Shown: in pieces, positions 15,654 to 20,647 of the stretch
Layout of the letters: every line of letters starts with the position of its first letter
Numbering within the stretch: position 1 is the first letter of the stretch
Made by a program: the position numbers and the translations under genes
Notes under the pieces: model-generated
Database searches by the model: none
What the model was told of the DNA's origin: nothing
The model's input: only the letters and a program-made list of their open reading frames with translations
Source of the DNA: Akkermansiaceae bacterium
GTDB taxonomy: Bacteria; Verrucomicrobiota; Verrucomicrobiia; Verrucomicrobiales; Akkermansiaceae
Direction: 5' to 3'
Assembly (NCBI GenBank): GCA_020627645.1
Contig: JAHDGN010000015.1
Coordinates: forward strand, 1 to 20,647
Length of the DNA stretch: 20,647 nt

Positions 15654-16254
15654 GGAAATTCTTTAGAAGTTGAAGTCCAGCGTGTTGGGATTTTTCTGGG
15701 TGAAATTGGGTGGCGAGAAGGTTTCCTTTCTGAATGGCGGCGCAGAATGTTTCGTTCCCATACTGGCAGGTGGCCGCGATGAGAGAGGGGTCTACATTTT
15801 TTGGGTAGTATGAGTGAACAAAGTAAAAGTATGGATCGGGTTGAAATCCGTTCCAAAAGGTGGAGTGGGGTTGTTGTAGTTTAATCGAGTTCCATCCCAT
15901 GTGGGGAATTTTGACCGAAGTGTCGGTGAAGCGATCGATTTCGCCGGAGAAGAGTTCTAAGCCACGCGTTCCTGGAGATTCTTCGCCGGTTTCAAATAGA
16001 AGTTGATAGCCAACGCAGATGCCGAAATAGGGTTTATCAGATTTGATCCAGTCTTGAAGGGGGGAGATTAGGTCAAGTCTTTGGAGGCTTTCCATGCAGT
16101 CCCCAAATGCGCCTTGGCCTGGGAAGATGATGTGGGTGAGGTCTTTGATTTCGGAAGCTTTGGAGACAAGCTTGGGATTGTGTCCTAGCGATTCGCAGGC
16201 GTTGATCACGCTGCGAAGGTTTCCGCGACCGTAGTCGATCATGCCGAGTTTCAT
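15628..16254 (-). CDS. hisH: Imidazole glycerol phosphate synthase, glutaminase subunit
   Basis: Releases ammonia from glutamine and channels it to HisF in histidine synthesis. The 208-aa length is usual. The class I amidotransferase triad is complete: Cys80 in GICVGYQLL, His185 and Glu187 in QFHPEKS. The N-terminus MKLGMIDYGRGNLRSV and the oxyanion-strand region IIFPGQGAFGDCM are typical. It starts 6 nt after hisB on the same strand. No hisA or hisF follows, because folD converges from the other side with a 26-bp overlap, so the partner subunit must be encoded elsewhere. Confidence 0.97.
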   Translation of the reverse strand: MKLGMIDYGRGNLRSVINACESLGHNPKLVSKASEIKDLTHIIFPGQGAFGDCMESLQRLDLISPLQDWIKSDKPYFGICVGYQLLFETGEESPGTRGLELFSGEIDRFTDTSVKIPHMGWNSIKLQQPHSTFWNGFQPDPYFYFVHSYYPKNVDPSLIAATCQYGNETFCAAIQKGNLLATQFHPEKSQHAGLQLLKNFLTRSGEQP

Positions 16255-16260
16255 CGTACT

Positions 16261-16851
16261 TTAAAGGACTTCTTTGGTGGAGGGGATGCCGGTGCGTCTG
16301 GGGTCGTTTTCGCACGCGAGACGCATGGCGACTGCGGTTGATTTAAAGATAGCTTCAGCGATGTGGTGGCCATCTCTGCCGTAGAGGACCTCGATATGAA
16401 GGTTGCAGCGGAGGTTTGATGCAAGGGCTCGGGCAAACTCTTCGACGAGGGTGAAGGGGAAGTTTTGGGCGTCAGGGGTTGGGGAAGGAGTGCGGAGTTC
16501 GAGCTGGGGGCGGTTGGAGAGGTCGATGACGGTGCGACAGAGGGTTTCGTCCATGGGGACATAGGCATGGCCGTAGCGGCGAATGCCAGATTTGTCGCCT
16601 AGAGCTTCTTTGATCGATTCACCGAGAACGATGCCAGTGTCTTCGACGGTGTGGTGGAAGTCGACTTCGGTGTCACCATCGACGTTGATATCAAGATCGA
16701 TCAATGAATGGCGGGAGAAGAGGGTGAGCATGTGGTCGAAGAAGGGGATTCCGGTATGAATGTTGGAATTTCCTTCACCGTCTAGATTGAGGGTGAGGTT
16801 GATTTTGGTTTCGGCGGTATCGCGCTTTTGTGAGGCGGTTCGCTGGCTCAT
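16261..16851 (-). CDS. hisB: Imidazoleglycerol-phosphate dehydratase
   Basis: Catalyses the sixth step of histidine synthesis, dehydration of imidazole glycerol phosphate to imidazole acetol phosphate, using manganese. The 196-aa product is the monofunctional dehydratase, without the phosphatase domain fused in E. coli. Motifs: IPFFDHML (35-42), DFHHTVEDTG (64-73) and GRDGHHIAEAIFK (158-170), which hold the metal-binding His and Glu residues. It is followed by hisH after 6 nt and preceded by the YyaL-like gene with a 50-nt gap. No Shine-Dalgarno site is visible before the ATG. Confidence 0.97.
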   Translation of the reverse strand: MSQRTASQKRDTAETKINLTLNLDGEGNSNIHTGIPFFDHMLTLFSRHSLIDLDINVDGDTEVDFHHTVEDTGIVLGESIKEALGDKSGIRRYGHAYVPMDETLCRTVIDLSNRPQLELRTPSPTPDAQNFPFTLVEEFARALASNLRCNLHIEVLYGRDGHHIAEAIFKSTAVAMRLACENDPRRTGIPSTKEVL

Positions 16852-16901
16852 TGGATTGAGGGTGCCCTGAAATGTGCGTGGAGCAAGTTTGTTTTGGTCC
16901 G

Positions 16902-19139
16902 TTAGTCCTTACAGATGAGCTTTTCGAGGAGAGATTTGAGTTGTGCGGGGTTATTTGTGGTGTTGAGGGTTTTGTTATCTTGAATGAGGGTTACGCCTGG
17001 GGTGGTGGGAGATGTGATTTTGGTCAGAAGGTCAGAAGATTTGGGACGAATCACGATGTAGGGGCCAAATTTGGGGGAATTTAGGGTGCGAAGTAGTTGG
17101 GTGTTTAGATCTGAGGTGGGATCTCCGGAGATGACGGCAATGATTGGTTTTTCTCCGATGGCACAGGAGATGACAAAATCTGCCATTGGAACAGCGAAGG
17201 AGCTTCGTCCGGGGACAAGTTTTCGAGGCATGATGCGCTCGAGTTCATCAACTTTTTCGTCGTCAGTGAGGGCGGCAAGGCGTGAGATGTTGTAGTCCAT
17301 GACACCGTTGGTTGATTCGCCATATTTCATGGTGAAGGAATAGATGTCGAAGGGGAAGATTTGTTCGTCCTTTTTCACTTCGGTGAAGAAGCTTTTGCCG
17401 TTGCGGAGTTTTTTGTCAGCTTGGTTGTAGAGGAAGATCGCGTGTTTGAGCCATTTATCGTCGAGTGTTGCTTGGTAAGTTTCGAGAAGGGCTCGGATGG
17501 TGAGGGCGTAGTCGATTCCTCGGGCAGGTAAGTTTGGGGATGTGTCGATCGGGAGTCGGAGGAGTGTTTGATCTTCAGCGGAGTATCGGGTCATGATTTT
17601 TTCGCCGTTTTGTAGAGCGGTTTGAAGATCGGCGGGTTTTCCGGTGTGGATGTAGCGAGCGAGCAGGGTTCTTTGTGCGATGGCGATATCACTGATGTTG
17701 ATGTTGCTCAGGGTGTCGTAGGTTGTATTGGCGCTTCGGTATTCGAGAAGTTTTTGGTGGATCGCGGAAAGTTTGGATTGGAGTTCATTGAGAGGGAGGG
17801 AAGTTTGTGTGGAGAGTTTGGCGAGTGGTGCTGAGAGCTTGAGAGAATTGAGGTTGCGGAATCGCTCTTGGGCATCGAGGAAGCTTGAAATATTTCCATC
17901 TTTTTTGAGTCCGTAGATTTTTTTGCAAAGAGCGAGCTGGTCTGGTGTCAGTAGTTTTTTGAGATCTTCAATGGTCCATAGGAACTTGCTTTCCTCCGTT
18001 TGAATCCCTTGAGCAGCGAAGGTGGATAAGTTTTTTGCTAGCCAATCATTTTCGAGGACTTTGGTCAGTCTCATGGCTTCATTGAGAATCGATTGATCTT
18101 CGAGGATTTTACCGACCGTAAAGAAGGTGTAGGCAAGGTCTGCTTGTGTGATTAGATTTTTGGTTGTTGAGGGGACGGTCCATTCACTATTTTGGCGGGC
18201 GAAGAAGTATGACCCGTCTAAGCGGTCATGGATCGCGCTATTGATGAGTTTGTGGCTGATGGAGCTAGCTGCTTTGAGGCAATCTTCTCGAACGTCGGCG
18301 ACGAGGCGTTTGGAGTTTCCTCCAAGGGCGAGGAGTTGGAGGGTGTGGGTGGGGACAAGGCCGCCAACATTATCGATTTCTCCAGAGCCTTCATCGTAGA
18401 AAGTGCCGAGGGAGCGTGCGAGAATCCGAAAGATTTCATCGCGGCTGACTTGGACTTTTTGTTCTCGGTTCAGGATGGCGACGTGATCAAGTTGACGGAG
18501 ACGGTTGTGGTCACGATGGTTTCTTATCAGGGCGTTGTTTCCGGTTTTCCAACTGTCGATGGTGACATCGAAAATTTGGGTGATTTGCTTAACCAGGCCT
18601 TTCTGGGAAAATTTTTGGGCAGGTTGCCATGCCATCGGGTGTCCTTCTGGGGTGAACCACAGAAGGACGGGGAAGGCGGTTGACATTCGATTTGAAGTGG
18701 TGAGGAGGAATGAGAACTCAGCTAATTCTGGTATGAGTGAGACGTCGGCTACCGAGCAGACAAAATTATTGGTAAATCGTTCTGGTAAGTTGGGGTCATT
18801 GTTGATGAATTCGGCGGTTGTGCGGGTGAAGCCTCCTTGGGCTCCGCCGACAAGGAGAAAGACGGGTTTTTGAGCTTTGGTGGCTGTTTGAAAGACTTCT
18901 TTGTTAAAGTTTTGCCAGGGGATTTTGTCGTTGGCGAAGGTTCGAAGGAAGGACGAGGGGGAGTCCGCCATTTGGTTTTTGAGATCGGTCGTGTTGATTG
19001 AGGGGGGCTTTGTGAAGAAGTTTTGGGCCTCTTGACCGGTCTCATTTTTCTTGGAGGATCCAGAGGTTTTTTCCTCTGAGCAGGAAACGCCGATCGTTAC
19101 AAGTGTGATGCCGAGGGAGATTTTGAGGAGGATCTTCAT
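16902..19139 (-). CDS. YyaL/DUF255-like exported protein lacking the thioredoxin cysteines
   Basis: A 745-aa protein starting MKILLKISLGITLVTIGVSC, a signal peptide with a possible though imperfect lipobox (Cys20), so perhaps a lipoprotein. Residues about 70-170 align by eye with the thioredoxin-like domain of the YyaL/SSP411 family: IPWQNFNKEVFQTA, KPVFLLVG, NNFVC and AFPVLLWFTPEGHPM. The CHWCH redox motif of that family is replaced by GGAQGGFTRTT (98-108), so it cannot be a disulfide oxidoreductase. The rest appears helical and may correspond to the (alpha/alpha)6 barrel. The function is unknown. The frame is open to 19208, but the signal peptide fixes the start at 19139. It precedes hisB by 50 nt, though joint function with histidine genes is doubtful. 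Confidence 0.75.
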   Translation of the reverse strand: MKILLKISLGITLVTIGVSCSEEKTSGSSKKNETGQEAQNFFTKPPSINTTDLKNQMADSPSSFLRTFANDKIPWQNFNKEVFQTATKAQKPVFLLVGGAQGGFTRTTAEFINNDPNLPERFTNNFVCSVADVSLIPELAEFSFLLTTSNRMSTAFPVLLWFTPEGHPMAWQPAQKFSQKGLVKQITQIFDVTIDSWKTGNNALIRNHRDHNRLRQLDHVAILNREQKVQVSRDEIFRILARSLGTFYDEGSGEIDNVGGLVPTHTLQLLALGGNSKRLVADVREDCLKAASSISHKLINSAIHDRLDGSYFFARQNSEWTVPSTTKNLITQADLAYTFFTVGKILEDQSILNEAMRLTKVLENDWLAKNLSTFAAQGIQTEESKFLWTIEDLKKLLTPDQLALCKKIYGLKKDGNISSFLDAQERFRNLNSLKLSAPLAKLSTQTSLPLNELQSKLSAIHQKLLEYRSANTTYDTLSNINISDIAIAQRTLLARYIHTGKPADLQTALQNGEKIMTRYSAEDQTLLRLPIDTSPNLPARGIDYALTIRALLETYQATLDDKWLKHAIFLYNQADKKLRNGKSFFTEVKKDEQIFPFDIYSFTMKYGESTNGVMDYNISRLAALTDDEKVDELERIMPRKLVPGRSSFAVPMADFVISCAIGEKPIIAVISGDPTSDLNTQLLRTLNSPKFGPYIVIRPKSSDLLTKITSPTTPGVTLIQDNKTLNTTNNPAQLKSLLEKLICKD

Positions 19140-19258
19140 TCTTGTGTGTGATTCTTGGATATGAAGGTAGATTTTTTGGGAAGCTTGGCGAGACAAACGA
19201 TGGATCAAATCTTTAGTCTTGTGTGGATGGTGGTGGTTTGGGATTTTTTATTTCGTCC
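19140..19258. promoter_or_regulatory. Divergent intergenic region, YyaL-like gene / ParA-like gene
   Basis: These 119 bases should hold promoters for both outward-facing units. I cannot name a convincing -35/-10 pair on either strand. No parS-like 16-bp palindrome is apparent here. Confidence 0.35.
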
Positions 19259-20053
19259 GTGAATACGATTGCCATTAGTAGTCAAAAGGGAGGGGTTGGA
19301 AAAACAACGCTTGCGATTAATCTTGCCCATGCGTTTGCGAGAACGGGTCGGCGGGTCTTGTTGGTTGATTCCGATCCGCAGGGATCGGTGGGCTTATCCT
19401 TGACCAGGAAGTCTCGAGATTTGCCGGGATTTTTTGATATGGTGATGAATCCGGGAATGATGGCTGAAAATCTAGTGATTTCGACTCGGTTGAAGACTCT
19501 GAGCCTGGTGACTTCTGGTCAGAGTGATGGCTATGAATTGGGTTCTGCGGCGATGGGTGGTGCTTTGCATCGAGTAAGGAGATTTTTGTCGGAGGTTGAG
19601 GCGATGGGTTTCGATTTGTGCCTGATTGATACGGCCGGAGGCTTATTTGGGGTGACGGCAGATGTGCTGAGTGCGGTTGACGGAGTGTTGGTTCCTCAAC
19701 AGGCTGAACCTTTGGGGATTCGTTCGGTTCCAAAAATGCTGGAGGCATTGGCGAGATTGCGGGTTGTGAATCCGAAGTTGCAGGTTTTGGGGGTGGTTTT
19801 GACCATGGTTAATGAGGAGTTGGCTGAGAGTGTGGAGTGTGCGCGGGCTCTGCGTAAGTTGTTACCCTCGGAGATGGTTTTGGAGACAATGATCCGGAGA
19901 GATGATTTGTTTGTTCGTGCGAGTGCTCGTGGATTACCTGTGGGTGTGGTTAACGGGGGGACGGTGGTGCGTGATAATTTTGATCGGTTGAGATCTGAGT
20001 TGGATTTACGAATTGGTGGTGAGGAAGTTGAAAGTCGGGATTATGCCGGGTGA
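19259..20053 (+). CDS. ParA/MinD-family ATPase
   Basis: A 264-aa ParA-type ATPase from the GTG at 19259 (MNTIAISSQKGGVGKTT). The deviant Walker A is KGGVGKTT at 10-17, with signature Lys10 and Lys15. LLVDSDPQG (34-42) is the A' motif and CLIDTAGG (121-128) the Walker B region, with AGG in place of the usual PPG/APP. A GTG at 19223 would add 12 residues. There is no parB and no N-terminal DNA-binding domain, so this is an orphan ParA rather than a classical chromosome-segregation pair. It overlaps the following gene by 11 bp, so the two are co-translated. Orphan ParAs often position protein assemblies; the cargo here is unknown. Confidence 0.92.
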   Translation: MNTIAISSQKGGVGKTTLAINLAHAFARTGRRVLLVDSDPQGSVGLSLTRKSRDLPGFFDMVMNPGMMAENLVISTRLKTLSLVTSGQSDGYELGSAAMGGALHRVRRFLSEVEAMGFDLCLIDTAGGLFGVTADVLSAVDGVLVPQQAEPLGIRSVPKMLEALARLRVVNPKLQVLGVVLTMVNEELAESVECARALRKLLPSEMVLETMIRRDDLFVRASARGLPVGVVNGGTVVRDNFDRLRSELDLRIGGEEVESRDYAG

Positions 20054-20633
20054 TGTGGTCGAGGAGTGGTTGGACCCGGATGAGCTCAGAGCTCTTGCGG
20101 AGGGTTTGATGACGCCACAAAAAGATTTGAGGCTTGAGATGGGGGAGCCAGTCTATGGTGATGAGTTTGAAGGCTTTTTGGGGGATCCAGGCGAGGAATT
20201 GGTTCAGGAGGAGATCGAAATCGATCATTCGGAGAGTTCGTCTTTGGTTGGAGATCAGTTGGAGAAGCCTGAAACTCCATCGTTACCAATGGAGGCGCGG
20301 TTGCAGGCATTTGGGATTTGGTTGAGAGAGCATGTTCCCAATGAGGGCTATTTTTTATGTAATGCGGAGGGTGAGATCGTCGTGGACGAGTATGGGGGAG
20401 AAAATCTAGCTGGGGTTGCGGGTAGTTTGGCAAATGCCTATCAAGGTTTGCAGGCAGATGGTCAAGGGAATCGAGCGTTGCGTGTTAAGATTGGAGAGAA
20501 CCAGTTGATGGAAGTTCTTCCTTGTGAGTGGGGTGGAGGGAGGTTGGTGCTGAGTCTCATCGTTGGGGGACCGGTTTCTCAGGAAACATCTGCATCGGTA
20601 GTTTATGCCTTGAAGACGGTGTTGGAGGGGTAA
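20043..20633 (+). CDS. Roadblock/LC7-like protein with acidic N-terminal region
   Basis: A 196-aa protein. Residues 1-82 are acidic and probably disordered (VEEWLDPDELRALAEGL, then QEEIEIDHSESSS). Residues about 83-196 look like a roadblock/LC7 fold: a helix (EARLQAFGIWLREH), a strand with GYFLCNAEGEIVVDE, a helix (LAGVAGSLANAYQG), two strands (ALRVKIGENQLMEVLP; RLVLSLIVGG) and a closing helix (ASVVYALKTVLE). Such domains dimerise and commonly bind small GTPases, as in MglB. The ATG at 20043 lies inside the end of the ParA-like gene; the open frame extends upstream to 20013, but MPGDVVEEWL is the natural start. Assignment rests on fold pattern, not on a search. Confidence 0.75.
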   Translation: MPGDVVEEWLDPDELRALAEGLMTPQKDLRLEMGEPVYGDEFEGFLGDPGEELVQEEIEIDHSESSSLVGDQLEKPETPSLPMEARLQAFGIWLREHVPNEGYFLCNAEGEIVVDEYGGENLAGVAGSLANAYQGLQADGQGNRALRVKIGENQLMEVLPCEWGGGRLVLSLIVGGPVSQETSASVVYALKTVLEG

Positions 20634-20647
20634 TACCACTTCGAGTT

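Noticed and set aside
19140..20647. Plasmid or chromosome partition locus (parABS) with a nearby origin
   Set aside because: No parB, no parS-like palindrome and no DnaA-box cluster are visible; the second gene encodes a roadblock-like protein.
1..20647. Mobile element, CRISPR array or defence island
   Set aside because: No transposase, integrase, phage protein, regularly spaced repeat or restriction/toxin module was seen. Genes are mostly core or lineage-typical with uniform composition.

Overview
The window reads as chromosomal DNA of a Gram-negative bacterium, most likely of the phylum Verrucomicrobiota. Reasons: an LPS-precursor gene (kdsA) with LptC/LptA-like neighbours, a TIGR03790-family secreted protein, DUF2851 and DUF1844 proteins, a degenerate YyaL/DUF255-type lipoprotein, and a secreted FGly-type sulfatase with extra C-terminal domain of the sort common in that phylum. 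The phylum call rests on recognising families by eye, not on a search. No rRNA, tRNA, CRISPR, insertion sequence or phage gene was seen.

Layout: (1) 1-2126, minus strand: DUF1844 protein, kdsA and an LptC/LptA-like protein, joined by ATGA stop/start overlaps, then the possible start of a further gene at the left edge. This looks like an LPS synthesis/export operon. (2) 2127-2580: the only long gene-free stretch, between divergent units. (3) 2581-5061, plus: a secreted sulfatase, tail-to-tail with (4) 5090-8861, minus: MBL-fold hydrolase, TIGR03790 protein and DUF2851 protein in one apparent operon. (5) 8914-11279, plus: recN, an unknown 111-aa protein and a RimK-type retropepsin-like protease, tightly packed. 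(6) 11288-14063, minus: A-type Fe-S carrier, a membrane-anchored unknown, and a class A PBP-like glycosyltransferase whose frame is broken at an A8 run and whose transpeptidase motifs are gone. (7) 14123-15653, plus: DUF374 acyltransferase and folD, overlapping. (8) 15628-19139, minus: YyaL-like lipoprotein, hisB, hisH; hisH and folD overlap at their 3' ends. (9) 19259-20633, plus: an orphan ParA-type ATPase overlapping a gene for a roadblock/LC7-like protein.

The genes serve envelope biogenesis (kdsA, LptC/A-like, acyltransferase, PBP), amino-acid and one-carbon metabolism (hisB, hisH, folD), repair (recN), Fe-S assembly, and several lineage-specific secreted or unknown functions.

Two window-wide properties stand out. 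The plus strand is G- and T-rich whichever way genes point, which strongly shapes the proteins (the DUF2851 protein has only 3 valines in 459 residues). Shine-Dalgarno sites are scarce, and many genes are instead coupled by short overlaps. The skew also produces many long antisense open frames rich in P, H, T and S; these were not annotated. The most interesting items are the ParA/roadblock pair, the broken and catalytically degenerate PBP, the signal-peptide-like segment in the middle of the LptC/LptA-like protein, and the C25-peptidase-like motifs of the TIGR03790 protein.
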